Shown in pieces: positions 9,212 to 17,995 of a stretch of 64,000 bases of DNA. The stretch comes from Pseudolabrys sp. GTDB lineage: Bacteria; Pseudomonadota; Alphaproteobacteria; Rhizobiales; Xanthobacteraceae. Where the stretch lies: the NCBI GenBank assembly GCA_030655215.1, contig JAURVZ010000029.1:1-64000 (forward strand). The letters are read 5' to 3'. Below the pieces are notes generated by a model. The model saw only the letters and a list, made by a program, of their open reading frames with translations, was not told the DNA's origin and made no database searches. A program made the position numbers and the translations under genes. The stretch's first letter is position 1. Every line of letters starts with the position of its first letter.

Positions 9212-9229
9212 GTGACAGGCAATGAACAA
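9212..9229 (-). promoter_or_regulatory. Possible Pho box ahead of the phn operon
   Basis: Read on the minus strand, the sequence TTGTTCA-TTGC-CTGTCAC has the 7-4-7 layout of a PhoB binding box, with one strong half (CTGTCAC) and one weak half. It lies 57 bp upstream of the first phnD start, in the gap shared with egtB. Phosphate control of this operon would make sense biologically, but the match is partial. Confidence 0.25.
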
Positions 9230-9285
9230 TGTTCCCGGGGGCGGCTCACAGGGCGCGCGATACCGGGAGTACAGGGGAGACGACC

Positions 9286-10257
9286 ATGGCTCACACCAAT
9301 ACTCTGAGCGGCTTGTGCGCGGCGTTGCTCGTCAGCGCCGCCCTGACCGCCCCGGCAGGCGCGCAGGAATGCCCGCGCGGCCAGCTGGATAAGGCCTATT
9401 GCGACGCCAATGGCGACTTGGTCGCCGACACGCCGGCAGATCAGTCCAAGTGGGTCAATCCGGCGACTTTGGTCTTCGCCTATACCCCGGTCGAGGACCC
9501 TGCCCTCTATTCCAAGGTGTGGGACGGCTTCCTCAAGCATCTCGAAAAAGTGACCGGCAAGAAGGTCGTGTTCTTCCCGGTGCAGTCGAATGCCGCGGAA
9601 ATCGAGACCATGCGCTCCGGCCGCCTGCACATTGCCGGCGTCAGCACCGGCCCGACCCCGATCGCCGTGAATTGCGCCGGCTACGTGCCCTTCGCCATTA
9701 TGGGCACCAATTCCGGCACGTTCGGCTACGAGATGGAAATTATCGTCCCGGCCGACTCAGCCATCAAGGCGCCGGCCGACCTCAAGGGCAAGAAGCTCGC
9801 CTTCACCGCGCCGTCGTCGAACTCCGGCTACAAGGCGCCGTCGGTGCTGCTCGAGTCCGAATTCCAGCTTGTCGCCAAGCGCGACTATGAGCCGGTGTTC
9901 TCCGGCAAGCACGACAACTCGGTGCTCGGCGTCGCCAATAAGGATTACGACGCGGCAGCCATCGCCAACGAAGTCATGGTGCGCATGTTCGAGCGCAAGG
10001 TCGTCGACAAGGCCAAGATCCGCACCATCTACAAGTCGGAGACCTTCCCGACCACCAGTTACGGCATGGCCTACAATCTCGCGCCCGAACTGCAGGCCAA
10101 GATCAAGGAAGCCTTCTTCACCTTCCCGTGGGAAGGCTCTGCCTTGAAGGCCGAGTTCAAGACCGAAGATCGTTTCGTGCCGATCAGCTACCAGAAAGAT
10201 TGGAACGTGGTGCGCAAGATCGATAGCGCGAGCGGCGTCAGCTACGCCTGCAAGTGA
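9286..10257 (+). CDS. phnD: Phosphonate-type ABC transporter substrate-binding protein PhnD (copy 1)
   Basis: A 323-aa periplasmic binding protein. A Sec signal peptide ends near AGAQ, and the mature protein opens with ECPRGQLDKAYCDANGD. The PhnD-type core includes PVQSNAAEIETMRSGRLHIAG and SSNSGYKAPSVLL. It should capture phosphonate, phosphite or a related oxyanion for PhnC/PhnE. The track start at 9229 precedes GGGGAGACGACC; the ATG at 9286 right after it gives a clean signal peptide. It is followed 7 bp later by a close paralog. Confidence 0.88.
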   Translation: MAHTNTLSGLCAALLVSAALTAPAGAQECPRGQLDKAYCDANGDLVADTPADQSKWVNPATLVFAYTPVEDPALYSKVWDGFLKHLEKVTGKKVVFFPVQSNAAEIETMRSGRLHIAGVSTGPTPIAVNCAGYVPFAIMGTNSGTFGYEMEIIVPADSAIKAPADLKGKKLAFTAPSSNSGYKAPSVLLESEFQLVAKRDYEPVFSGKHDNSVLGVANKDYDAAAIANEVMVRMFERKVVDKAKIRTIYKSETFPTTSYGMAYNLAPELQAKIKEAFFTFPWEGSALKAEFKTEDRFVPISYQKDWNVVRKIDSASGVSYACK

Positions 10258-10264
10258 GGCGCCG

Positions 10265-11221
10265 ATGAAAAACTTCATCGGAATCCTCGCCGCCACTCTC
10301 GTATTCTCCGGCTCCGCACTGGCTCAGGAAGACTGCCCGCGCGGTCAGCTCGACAAGGCCTATTGCGACCGCAACGGCGATCTCGTCGCCGATGCACCGA
10401 CCGATGTGAAGAAGCTCGTCAATCCGTCGACGCTCGTCTTCTCCTTCACACCGGTTGAAGACCCGGCTGTGTACCAGAAGGCTTGGGACGGCTTCATCAA
10501 GCACATGGAGAAGGTGACCGGTAAGAAGGTCGTGTTCTTCCCGGTGCAGTCGAATGCGGCACAGGTCGAGGCCATGCGCTCTGGCCGTCTGCACGTCGCC
10601 GGCGTCAATGCCGGTGGCAATGCGCTGGCGGTGAACTGCGCCGGCCTTGTGCCGTTCACGATGATGGCGTCGGCTGACAATTCCTTCGGCTACGAGATGG
10701 AAATCATCGTACCGGCAGACTCCGCGATCAGGAAGCCGGAAGACCTGAAGGGTCACAAGATCGGCTTCAGCGATGCCACGTCGAACTCCGGCTACAAGGC
10801 GCCGTCGGCCATCCTGCAGGCCGACTTCAAACTCGAAGCCAAGCGCGATTACGAGCCGCAGTTTTCCGGCAAGCACGACAACACCATCCTCGGCGTCGTC
10901 AATAAAGACTACGAAGCCGGCGCGGTGGCCAACTCGGTGCTCAGCCGCATGATCGAACGCAAGGTCTTCGACCCGGCCAAGATCCGCTCGATCTACAAGT
11001 CACAGACATTCCCGACCACCGGATACGGCTATGCCTACAATCTCGATCCCGTACTGATCGAGAAGATCAAGGAAGCCTTCTTCACCTTCCCGTGGGAAGG
11101 CTCGGGACTCGCCAATGAGTTCAAGAAGGAAGCCAAGTTCATCCCGATCGACTACAAGAAGGACTGGGATGTGTTGCGCAAGATCGACGAAGTCAGCGGC
11201 GTCAAATACACCTGCAAGTAA
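10265..11221 (+). CDS. phnD: Phosphonate-type ABC transporter substrate-binding protein PhnD (copy 2)
   Basis: A 318-aa paralog of the preceding gene, about two-thirds identical by eye. It shares CPRGQLDKAYCD, TGKKVVFFPVQSNAA, FGYEMEIIVPADSAI and EAFFTFPWEGS. The differences cluster around the presumed ligand loop, where copy 1 has VSTGPTPIAVNCAGY and copy 2 has VNAGGNALAVNCAGL. That suggests a tandem duplication with altered specificity. A signal peptide ends at SALAQ. The transporter genes phnC, phnE, phnE follow. Confidence 0.88.
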   Translation: MKNFIGILAATLVFSGSALAQEDCPRGQLDKAYCDRNGDLVADAPTDVKKLVNPSTLVFSFTPVEDPAVYQKAWDGFIKHMEKVTGKKVVFFPVQSNAAQVEAMRSGRLHVAGVNAGGNALAVNCAGLVPFTMMASADNSFGYEMEIIVPADSAIRKPEDLKGHKIGFSDATSNSGYKAPSAILQADFKLEAKRDYEPQFSGKHDNTILGVVNKDYEAGAVANSVLSRMIERKVFDPAKIRSIYKSQTFPTTGYGYAYNLDPVLIEKIKEAFFTFPWEGSGLANEFKKEAKFIPIDYKKDWDVLRKIDEVSGVKYTCK

Positions 11222-11260
11222 CAAGGCCCTTCTTCAGAGGGGAATGAGGGGCTCAGCTTT

Positions 11261-12106
11261 ATGCTGCGTATCAAGGGACTGACCAAGCGCTATCGCACCG
11301 GCGATCTCGCCCTCAAAGGTATCGATCTCGACGTGCCGGACGGTCAGGTGATGGCGCTGATCGGCCCCTCCGGCGCCGGCAAGTCGACGGTCATCCGCTG
11401 CATCAACCGGCTGGTCGAGCCGACCGCCGGCACGATCGAGCTGAACGACACGGAAATCGTGGCTTTAAGCAGCGGCAATCTGCGCCGCATGCGCCGCCGC
11501 ATGGGCATGATCTTTCAGGAATATGCCTTGGTCGAACGCCTTTCGGTGATGGAGAACGTGCTGTCCGGCCGCCTCGGCTATGTCGGCTTCTGGCAAAGCT
11601 ATTTGCGCAAGTTCCCGCAATCCGACATCGACGAGGCGTTCCGCCTGTTGCAGCGCGTCGGCCTCGATCACATGGCCGACAAGCGCGCTGATGAATTGTC
11701 CGGCGGCCAGCGCCAGCGCGTCGGCATTTGCCGCGCCTTGATCCAGAATCCGGAATTGCTGCTCGTCGATGAACCGACCGCGTCGCTCGACCCGAAGACA
11801 TCGCGGCAAATCATGCGGCTGATCAAGGAGCTGTGCGCCGAACGCAAACTGTCCGCGATCATCAACATTCACGACGTCATGCTGGCGCAGATGTTCGCCG
11901 AGCGCATTGTTGGCCTCAAGCTCGGCGAGATCGTTTATGACGGCCCGCCGGACCAGCTCACGCCGGCGGTGCTGACGCAGATCTACGGGGAGGAAGACTG
12001 GGCCTCGACCATCCGCAAGGCGGATGATGACGAGCCCGAAACTATCGATGAGATCGCACCGGCGACGCCCATCATCGAACGTGATCGCCTCGCAGGCCTG
12101 ACGTGA
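11261..12106 (+). CDS. phnC: Phosphonate ABC transporter ATP-binding protein PhnC
   Basis: A 281-aa ABC ATPase with Walker [10 protein letters not shown] near residue 34, Q-loop [21 protein letters not shown], signature [15 protein letters not shown] near 147 and Walker [14 protein letters not shown]. The extended region after the Q-loop and the late [17 protein letters not shown] are typical of PhnC. The protein powers import by the two PhnE permeases. The last bases (GTGA) overlap the start of phnE, consistent with translational coupling. The product has an unusual acidic 30-residue tail. Confidence 0.92.
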   Translation: MLRIKGLTKRYRTGDLALKGIDLDVPDGQVMALIGPSGAGKSTVIRCINRLVEPTAGTIELNDTEIVALSSGNLRRMRRRMGMIFQEYALVERLSVMENVLSGRLGYVGFWQSYLRKFPQSDIDEAFRLLQRVGLDHMADKRADELSGGQRQRVGICRALIQNPELLLVDEPTASLDPKTSRQIMRLIKELCAERKLSAIINIHDVMLAQMFAERIVGLKLGEIVYDGPPDQLTPAVLTQIYGEEDWASTIRKADDDEPETIDEIAPATPIIERDRLAGLT

Positions 12107-12912
12107 GCATCGCCCTCCCCACCGAACGCCGCCGCTGGAAAAAACCGCCGGTCATCAAGCGCGCCTGGCTGCGCTGGACGCTGATCCTCGGCTTCGCCAT
12201 CTATCTGGCGCTTGCCTTCGGCACCATCAGCGTCAACTGGGCCCGCGTCTGGGAAGGCCTGCCACGCGGCATGCAGTTCGTCACCGCGTTCCTGCCGCCG
12301 GACTTCACCAGCCGCTGGGACGAAATCGCGCAAGGCATTGCAGAGAGCCTGTGGATGACGGTCGTCGCCACCGCGGTTGGCATCGCGCTGTCGATCCCGG
12401 TCGGTATTGGCGCTGCGCGCAATATCGCGCCGCTGCCGGTCTATTATTTCTGCCGCTCTATTCTCGCCGTGTCGCGCAGTTTCCAGGAAGTCATCCTGGC
12501 GATCTTCTTCGTCAAGCTGTTCGGCTTCGGTCCCTTTGCCGGCTTCGTCACGCTGGCGTTTGCCACCATCGGCTTTTACGGCAAGCTCCTGGCCGAAGAC
12601 ATCGAGGACATGGATGCCAGCCAGGCGGAAGCCGTGCGCGCCACCGGCTCGAGCTGGCTGCAATGGATCAATTACGGCGTGCAGCCGCAGGTCATGCCGC
12701 GCATGATAGGCCTCGGCCTCTATCGCCTCGACATCAACTTCCGTGAGTCCGCCGTGGTCGGCATTGTCGGCGGCGGCGGCATCGGCGCGACACTGAACAC
12801 CGCCTTCGACCGCTACGAGTTCGACTCGGCCGCCGCGATCATCCTCATCATCATTGCCATCGTCATGTTCACCGAATATTCGTCGGGCTATCTGCGGCGA
12901 TGGGTGCAGTGA
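12103..12912 (+). CDS. phnE: Phosphonate ABC transporter permease PhnE (first)
   Basis: A 269-aa inner-membrane permease. It starts with GTG inside a GTGA overlap with phnC. The cytoplasmic coupling helix (EAxxxxG-type) is [29 protein letters not shown] near residue 170, and the later [16 protein letters not shown] is characteristic of PhnE. It pairs with the second PhnE to form the pore. Its stop codon overlaps the ATG of that gene (TGATG). Confidence 0.9.
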   Translation: MSIALPTERRRWKKPPVIKRAWLRWTLILGFAIYLALAFGTISVNWARVWEGLPRGMQFVTAFLPPDFTSRWDEIAQGIAESLWMTVVATAVGIALSIPVGIGAARNIAPLPVYYFCRSILAVSRSFQEVILAIFFVKLFGFGPFAGFVTLAFATIGFYGKLLAEDIEDMDASQAEAVRATGSSWLQWINYGVQPQVMPRMIGLGLYRLDINFRESAVVGIVGGGGIGATLNTAFDRYEFDSAAAIILIIIAIVMFTEYSSGYLRRWVQ

Positions 12913-13727
12913 TGACGGACGCCCTCGCTCTTCCAAAGAAAGCCTGGCAGCGGCGCGACCGCAAGGCGCAGTTCACCGTCTGGCTAGGCTGGCTGATCGG
13001 CACCGCCATCTTTGTCTATTGCTTTCAGAAGATCTCCGAGAACACGATCTGGGCCTTCGTCTGGGACGCACCGACGCAAGCCGCCGATCTCGGCGGCCGT
13101 ATGGTGCCGCCGGCCTGGAGCTACATCAATCAACTATGGCGGCCGATCTGGGATACGCTGAACATCGCCACCATGGGGACGTTGATCTCCATCGTGCTCG
13201 CCGTGCCGATCGCTTATTGCGCCGCACGCAACACGACACCGAGCGTCACCTTCATCCGGCCCATTGCCTTGTTCATCATCGTTGCCTCGCGCTCGATCAA
13301 TTCGTTGATCTGGGCCCTGATGCTGGTGACGATTGTCGGCCCCGGCGTCTTTGCCGGCATTATCGCCATCGGCCTGCGCTCCATCGGCTTCGTCGCAAAA
13401 CTGTTATACGAAGCCATTGAGGAAATCGACGAGTCTCAGGTCGAGGCCATCCGCTCGACCGGCGCCTCCGCCGCGCAAACCACCGCTTATGGCATCGTGC
13501 CGCAGGTTATGCCTGCTTTTGCCGGCATTTCGGTCTTCCGCTGGGACATCAACATCCGCGAGTCCACGGTGCTCGGCCTGGTCGGCGCAGGCGGCATCGG
13601 CCTTGAGCTCAATGCAGCAATTACACAACTGTACTGGACGCAAGTGTCGCTGATGCTATTGGTCATTATCGCGACCGTGATTCTGAGCGAATGGGTCTCG
13701 GCCAAGGTCCGCCACGCGATCATTTGA
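12912..13727 (+). CDS. phnE: Phosphonate ABC transporter permease PhnE (second)
   Basis: A 271-aa permease with the coupling loop ESQVEAIRSTGASAAQTTAYGIVPQVMP and the C-terminal GLVGAGGIGLELNAAI. The track starts four codons earlier at 12900, but the ATG at 12912 overlaps the previous stop as TGATG and is preferred. Two-permease PhnE operons are frequent in rhizobia. No carbon-phosphorus lyase (phnG-M) or phosphonatase genes are seen in the window, so use of the substrate must be encoded elsewhere. Confidence 0.9.
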   Translation: MTDALALPKKAWQRRDRKAQFTVWLGWLIGTAIFVYCFQKISENTIWAFVWDAPTQAADLGGRMVPPAWSYINQLWRPIWDTLNIATMGTLISIVLAVPIAYCAARNTTPSVTFIRPIALFIIVASRSINSLIWALMLVTIVGPGVFAGIIAIGLRSIGFVAKLLYEAIEEIDESQVEAIRSTGASAAQTTAYGIVPQVMPAFAGISVFRWDINIRESTVLGLVGAGGIGLELNAAITQLYWTQVSLMLLVIIATVILSEWVSAKVRHAII

Positions 13728-13770
13728 ACGACTGTCCGCGTTGTTCGCCGCCTGATTTGCCGAGATTAAT

Positions 13771-14673
13771 TTGGCTACGTATCAAGAAAACAAGCGCGGC
13801 ATCATTGCCCTGACAGCGGCCTGCGCCCTGTTCACGGTCAATGACACGCTGACCAAAGTGGCGGCGCTTGCCTACCCGACCGGCGAAGTCTTGCTGGTGC
13901 GCGGCCTGATGAGCCTCGTCTGCCTCGGCGTCGTTATCGCATGGTCGCACCAGTTTTCATGGATACGCCATCTGGCCAATCCTTATGTGCTGTTGCGCGC
14001 GTTGCTCGACGTGTCTGCCAATGTCGCCTTCGTCCTTGCTTTAAGCCGCATGCGGCTGGCTGACCTCTTGGCGGTCAATCTGGTATCGCCTTTGTTGCTG
14101 ACATTGCTGCTTGTCGTCTTCTTCGGCGAGCGCATCGGCTGGCGGCGTTGGACCGCCATTATGGTCGGCTTCTCCGGCACGTTGCTGATCGTCAAGCCGA
14201 GCACCGAGTCGCTGAACCTTTGGGCATTGGTCGCACTGTTGTCGGCGGCGTCGTCAGCAACGCGCGATGTCGTGACGCGCAAGATCGATCCTTCGGTGCC
14301 GACTCTGGCGATCTCGTTCATCTGCGTGCTCGCGGTGACTTTGTCGTCACCGCTGCTGGCCTGGGCCTTCGATGAGAAATGGCACATGCCGAACGCCGAA
14401 TATATGAGCTTCCTGCTGGCGGCAGCGCTGGTGCTCAGCATCGGCTCGACCATGGCGGTGTCGGCCTTCCGCAATGTCGATATTTCGGTGGTCGCGCCGT
14501 TCCGCTATTCGCTGCTGATCTGGGGCGGCATCGCCGGCTATGTTGTCTTCGGCGAAGTGTCCGATCTGCAGTCGCTATCCGGCGCCGCGCTGATCGTCGG
14601 CAGCGGCCTGTACAGCCTGCACCGCGAACGCGTGCGCCACCGCGAACTGTCGGCGAAGTCGGGGATACATTAA
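13771..14673 (+). CDS. DMT-superfamily (EamA) transporter
   Basis: A 300-aa protein with about ten hydrophobic segments arranged as two EamA repeats. It includes the typical phrases NDTLTKVAAL, EVLLVRGLMSLV and LLVVFFGERIGWRRWTAIMVGFSGTLL. The family exports amino acids or other metabolites; substrate unknown. The best start is a TTG at 13771, with no strong Shine-Dalgarno sequence. It stands apart from the phn operon by 43 bp and may be cotranscribed with it. Confidence 0.85.
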   Translation: MATYQENKRGIIALTAACALFTVNDTLTKVAALAYPTGEVLLVRGLMSLVCLGVVIAWSHQFSWIRHLANPYVLLRALLDVSANVAFVLALSRMRLADLLAVNLVSPLLLTLLLVVFFGERIGWRRWTAIMVGFSGTLLIVKPSTESLNLWALVALLSAASSATRDVVTRKIDPSVPTLAISFICVLAVTLSSPLLAWAFDEKWHMPNAEYMSFLLAAALVLSIGSTMAVSAFRNVDISVVAPFRYSLLIWGGIAGYVVFGEVSDLQSLSGAALIVGSGLYSLHRERVRHRELSAKSGIH

Positions 14674-14755
14674 GCGCGCGCCGATGCCCGGTCTGGAATC
14701 TCGACAAGCGCCTGAAGAACGTGCCCGCTGCCTACCTGTGGTGTAAGATGGCAGC

Positions 14756-15259
14756 ATGCGCAGAATCGTCCCGAACGTCCTAGCCCTGACCGTCCGCTCC
14801 GTACCGATTGATGCGGCATCCTTCGCTTCATTCGGCGACGTTGTCGCGCAACCGCCCGGCTCGCCGCGACAGGAGTGGGCGAAGGCCTTGGCCCATCCAG
14901 CGCCGAACGCGTCGATGTCTTTTTCAACGCTCAACATCGCCCCGGCAAGATTGCCGGCGACGCTGAACGTGATGGAACGTCACGTGCATTCGTTTCAGAC
15001 CTTCATCCCGCTGGACGCCAGTGGCTATCTGGTCTGCGTCGCGCCCGGCGGCGCTGACGATCTACCGGCGATCGAACAGATGCGCGCGTTCATCGTGCCC
15101 GCCGGCATCGCCATCACCTATTACGCCGGCACGTGGCATCACCCAATGATGGGGCTAGACCGGCCTGCGCAATTCGCCACCATGATGTGGCGCAGCGGCG
15201 GCGAGGATGACGACGAGTTTGTTGACCTGAGCCATCCCGTTCACGTGCGGGGCAGCTAG
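14756..15259 (+). CDS. Ureidoglycolate lyase (AllA) family protein
   Basis: A 167-aa cupin-like protein with the family motifs MERHVHSFQTFIPLD near residue 72, VAPGG near 97 and the metal-site region YYAGTWHHPMMGL near 122. Ureidoglycolate lyase (AllA) releases urea and glyoxylate from ureidoglycolate in purine catabolism. No allantoinase or allantoicase is nearby, so the role in purine breakdown is inferred from the family alone. It is the last chromosomal gene before the integrated element. Confidence 0.8.
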   Translation: MRRIVPNVLALTVRSVPIDAASFASFGDVVAQPPGSPRQEWAKALAHPAPNASMSFSTLNIAPARLPATLNVMERHVHSFQTFIPLDASGYLVCVAPGGADDLPAIEQMRAFIVPAGIAITYYAGTWHHPMMGLDRPAQFATMMWRSGGEDDDEFVDLSHPVHVRGS

Positions 15260-15304
15260 AGCGAGGTTTTGAGGGCAAATAAGGAGCTAAGCTCCTGAAA
15301 GTAA

Positions 15305-15349
15305 TGGTAGCGAGGAGTGGACTCGAACCACCGACCTACGGATTATGAT
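15305..15349. repeat. Left attachment-site repeat (attL), tRNA 3' fragment
   Basis: This 45-bp sequence (TGGTAGCGAGGAGTGGACTC...) is identical to 26589-26633. It covers the CCA end, T-arm, variable loop and anticodon side of tRNA-Met in minus orientation, then diverges. It is a tRNA remnant, not a functional gene. Confidence 0.93.
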
Positions 15350-15390
15350 CTCGCTTATCAGCCTTGATATATAACCAGAATTTCCAGTTA

Positions 15391-15408
15391 TGTTGCATTC
15401 TTGTTGCA
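15391..15408 (+). promoter_or_regulatory. TGTTGCA heptamer pair ahead of the integrase
   Basis: Two copies of TGTTGCA start at 15391 and 15402, 11 bp apart, so they lie on the same DNA face. They sit between attL and the integrase start (15464). The same heptamer recurs in reverse orientation at the right end and as a palindrome before the terminase genes. They could be integrase arm sites or operators of the element's regulator. Confidence 0.5.
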
Positions 15409-15463
15409 GGCGGCCCCCATTCCCGATATTCCCACATGCTGACAATGTGTTCCGGGGCAGCCT

Positions 15464-16678
15464 GTGGCGATCAGAAAACGTGCGTGGACTACGAAGAAGG
15501 GCAAGCACGAGGCTTGGATCGTCGACTACGCGGATCAAGGCGGCAATAGACGTCACAAGACTTTCCCGCGAAAGCGGGATGCCGAGGAGTATGCCGCCGC
15601 AACCCGGGTCCAGATCGGCGAAGGCACACACGTTGCCGACTCAGCGAGCAGATACGTCAAGGATGCGGGCGACCTGTGGCTGGCCAGCGCGAGAGCGGCG
15701 AAGCTAGAGCAAAGCACCCTCGATCAATACGAACAGCACCTCCGGCTTCATATCCTTCCCTTCATCGGCCGTGAGAAGCTGTCTCAATTGACGGTCCCGC
15801 TCGTTAGGGCCTTTCAGGATCGGCTAGACAGCGAGGGGCGATCGTCCGCCATGATCCGGGCCATCATTGGTTCGCTCGGCGCGATGCTTGGGGATGCCCA
15901 AGAGCGCGGGCTGGTCGTCCGGAATGCGGTGAGAGAACTGCGAGGACGCCGCCGCCGGGGAAGCTCTACACAAGACCGGCACAAGAAGCGGCTCAAAGTC
16001 GGCGTCGATATCCCGACGCCCGAGGAGATACGCGCCATCATTGCGCATGCCACACCGAGATGGCGGCTCGTTTTAATGGGAGCGGTTTTCACAGGCCTTC
16101 GCGCCTCCGAGTTGCGAGGCCTCCGCTGGGACGATGTGGACCTGCGAAAGTGCGAGCTTCATGTCAGACAGCGCGCGGACAGGTACAATCGCATCGGCCC
16201 GCCGAAATCGGCCGCCGGGGACCGCGTCATTCCGCTGCCCCCGACCGTCGTTAAAGAACTGAGCGAGTGGAAACTCATCTGCCCAAAGTCTGACGGCAAG
16301 ATCGCGTTGGTCTTTCCGAATGGCGCGGGCAACGTCGAAAGCCACGTCAATATCGTTCAACGCGGGCTTGTCCCTGCCATGCTGGCGGCCGGAATTATCA
16401 AACCGGTTCTGGATGAGAAAGGCGTCGCGATGCGCGATGAGGACGGCAAACCTCTTGTCGGACCGAAATACGGCGGCCTCCATGTGCTAAGGCACTTCTT
16501 CGCCTCGTGGTGCATCAACCGCAAAGAGGATGGAGGGCAAGGCTTGCCGCCGAAGGTCGTGCAGGAACGCCTTGGCCATTCGTCCATCACCATGACGATG
16601 GACACCTATGGCCATCTGTTCCCCCGAGGGGATGACGGATCGGAGTTGGCTGCTGCTGAGAAGCTGTTGCTTGGGTAG
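15464..16678 (+). CDS. Tyrosine-type site-specific integrase
   Basis: A 404-aa phage-type integrase starting with GTG. The N-terminal arm-binding segment is rich in basic residues (MAIRKRAWTTKKGKHEAW). A SAM-like core-binding domain follows, around residues 65-150. The catalytic domain has the first Arg in FTGLRASELRGLRW near 212, HVLRHFF near 340, LGHSSITMT near 372 and the nucleophile in DTYGHLF near 382. It lies 114 bp from attL and points into the element. It should catalyse integration at, and with help excision from, the tRNA-Met site. Confidence 0.95.
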   Translation: MAIRKRAWTTKKGKHEAWIVDYADQGGNRRHKTFPRKRDAEEYAAATRVQIGEGTHVADSASRYVKDAGDLWLASARAAKLEQSTLDQYEQHLRLHILPFIGREKLSQLTVPLVRAFQDRLDSEGRSSAMIRAIIGSLGAMLGDAQERGLVVRNAVRELRGRRRRGSSTQDRHKKRLKVGVDIPTPEEIRAIIAHATPRWRLVLMGAVFTGLRASELRGLRWDDVDLRKCELHVRQRADRYNRIGPPKSAAGDRVIPLPPTVVKELSEWKLICPKSDGKIALVFPNGAGNVESHVNIVQRGLVPAMLAAGIIKPVLDEKGVAMRDEDGKPLVGPKYGGLHVLRHFFASWCINRKEDGGQGLPPKVVQERLGHSSITMTMDTYGHLFPRGDDGSELAAAEKLLLG

Positions 16679-16733
16679 CGAGTAAGAAAGACCCCGCGTA
16701 AAGAACGGGGCCAATCGAAGCTGAAGTTGCCGA

Positions 16734-16991
16734 TTAAGCGGCTATCGCGGCAGCCCTCGCTTTCTTTGCAGGGCTTGCCTTCGCGGCTGCCCCTGCCCCG
16801 CGCCAATTGGCGAACCAAGTGCGCAGCGTTCCTTGTTTGAGCCCGAGCCGCAGCCCCAATGTCCAGGCCGCATCCGATCCCTGCTCGTCGTAGAGCTTGT
16901 GGACCTTGCCCTTCCTCGATCCCTCCATATGGTTTTCGTAGGCTTCGGCTGGCGCGGGCTTCGCCTTTACTTTCACCTTTGTAGTATTCAT
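16734..16991 (-). CDS. Conserved small basic protein, HTH-like
   Basis: An 85-aa protein starting MNTTKVKVKAKPAPAEAY, with GGAG and ideal spacing before the ATG at 16991; the track extends further upstream. The core KVHKLYDEQGSDAAWTLGLRLGLKQGTLRTWFANWR looks like a helix-turn-helix followed by an Ala/Lys-rich tail. I recall similar short proteins in rhizobial genomes, function unknown. It converges with the integrase, and a short GACCCCG/CGGGG hairpin (about 16691-16713) lies between them. Confidence 0.65.
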   Translation of the reverse strand: MNTTKVKVKAKPAPAEAYENHMEGSRKGKVHKLYDEQGSDAAWTLGLRLGLKQGTLRTWFANWRGAGAAAKASPAKKARAAAIAA

Positions 16992-17293
16992 CTCAATCTC
17001 CATGTTTAAGCTCACATCATTTCGAGGATAAGAGTATTTAAAACTATGGATACAAGTAATAATAGTTCTTACTACTCACATAGCTAAAATAATCGCACAC
17101 TCGAATACTCAATTAGATGGCCATGGGGTGGCCTTTATCGCGGCAGCACGGGGCACATAGCCGCCGGGCCGGAAAATCGCTCTGGGACGGCTTAAACAGG
17201 CAGCGCGAGCATCCGGAAAGGGCTTCCGACCGTGATCGGAGCCAAGAATGTCTCTTTTGCAGCAATTCGAGGCCTGTTTGGCAATTCGCAGCC
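16992..17293. other. Intergenic region inside the element
   Basis: The left half (17016-17110) is distinctly AT-rich and contains the imperfect inverted repeat AGTAATAATAGTTCTTACT, a likely promoter or operator for the leftward gene at 16991. The right half could encode a 50-aa minus-strand protein (17113-17265, TTG start) with a CxxC-x14-CxxC pattern (CSRC...CAPC) like a small zinc ribbon. There is no convincing Shine-Dalgarno sequence, so I do not list it as a gene. Confidence 0.3.
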
Positions 17294-17485
17294 CTAAGCT
17301 GACAGGGCTCGCAATCGGCCCGCTGCCGAAGGGGCAGGCTCGAGGTCCGCCAGCCTCAGCCATTCGGCAGCCTGTTCGCGCTTCCTCATCCGGTCACTCC
17401 GAACCGTCAGGGTGCGGGCAACTTCCAAGCATCTTTCAGCTGCCTGCACATACTCGTCACGTCTGCTTCGCTTGGTTGTTGCCAT
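17294..17485 (-). CDS. Small conserved hypothetical protein
   Basis: A 63-aa protein, MATTKRSRRDEYVQAAERCLEVARTL, with a middle motif RMRKREQAAEWLRLADLE and a short proline/alanine tail. It is predicted mostly helical and basic at the N-terminus. Short proteins with an AAEWLRLA motif are common in rhizobial genomes, but I know no function. It lies alone on the minus strand between AT-rich DNA and the small rightward genes at 17675. Confidence 0.45.
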   Translation of the reverse strand: MATTKRSRRDEYVQAAERCLEVARTLTVRSDRMRKREQAAEWLRLADLEPAPSAAGRLRALSA

Positions 17486-17674
17486 CGTTGAACCCTTAAG
17501 GCCGCGACGAACGCACTTATATCGCGGACGGAACCTAGGCGAAAGTTACAACTGGTCAAAATTGCTCACTTTGCTATGAACCTCGGAGCAGCTGATGAAT
17601 TGACGTGCATCATTGACCTCCAATGGCACCGGGACTGAGAGCCAATGATCCGGCCTCAAGCCGGTGTGAGTATA

Positions 17675-17836
17675 ATGTGCGAACAGTGTGACCGACTGAA
17701 AGTCCAGATCGCGCGCGGACGCAGGTTTCTTTCTGCGGGCTTGGATGCTGAGGCTCGGGCACGCATCGAACAAGCGATAAAAGAAGCCGAGGCAGAGTTA
17801 GTCAGGTTGGAAGCAACCTGTACCCCGGCATCGTGA
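17675..17836 (+). CDS. Small hypothetical protein with CxxC and coiled coil
   Basis: A 53-aa protein, MCEQCDRLKVQIARGRRFL, followed by a helical stretch LDAEARARIEQAIKEAEAELVRLEA that should form a coiled coil. The track begins ten codons earlier at 17645. Its stop codon overlaps the ATG of the next small gene as TGATG. That coupling supports it being translated. Function unknown. Confidence 0.45.
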   Translation: MCEQCDRLKVQIARGRRFLSAGLDAEARARIEQAIKEAEAELVRLEATCTPAS

Positions 17837-17955
17837 TGGCTTCGACACGCGATGAAGCCGATCGTTTGATGATGGGTTTGGCGAGCATGCCCGATGAATT
17901 GAATGAACGTATAGGCATCGTTTTGCGCACACTCGATGACGATGACCTCAAGTAA
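17836..17955 (+). CDS. Tiny acidic ORF coupled to the preceding gene
   Basis: A 39-aa ORF, too short for the track, opening MASTRDEADRLMMGL and ending TLDDDDLK. The ATG shares a base with the TGA of the 53-aa gene, an arrangement that supports translational coupling. It is acidic and helical. There is no recognisable family; it could be a small regulator or an antirepressor-like peptide, but that is a guess. Confidence 0.35.
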   Translation: MASTRDEADRLMMGLASMPDELNERIGIVLRTLDDDDLK

Positions 17956-17995
17956 TAGAGCGCGTCATCTTCATAAGTTTTCGTAAACCGATGCC

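Noticed and set aside
15305-15349. A second tRNA-Met gene
   Set aside because: Only the 3' half matches; the D-arm and acceptor 5' strand are absent. It is the attachment-site copy left by integration.
17113-17265. 50-aa minus-strand zinc-ribbon-like ORF
   Set aside because: It has a CxxC-x14-CxxC pattern, but a TTG start and no Shine-Dalgarno sequence. The support is too weak for a gene call.
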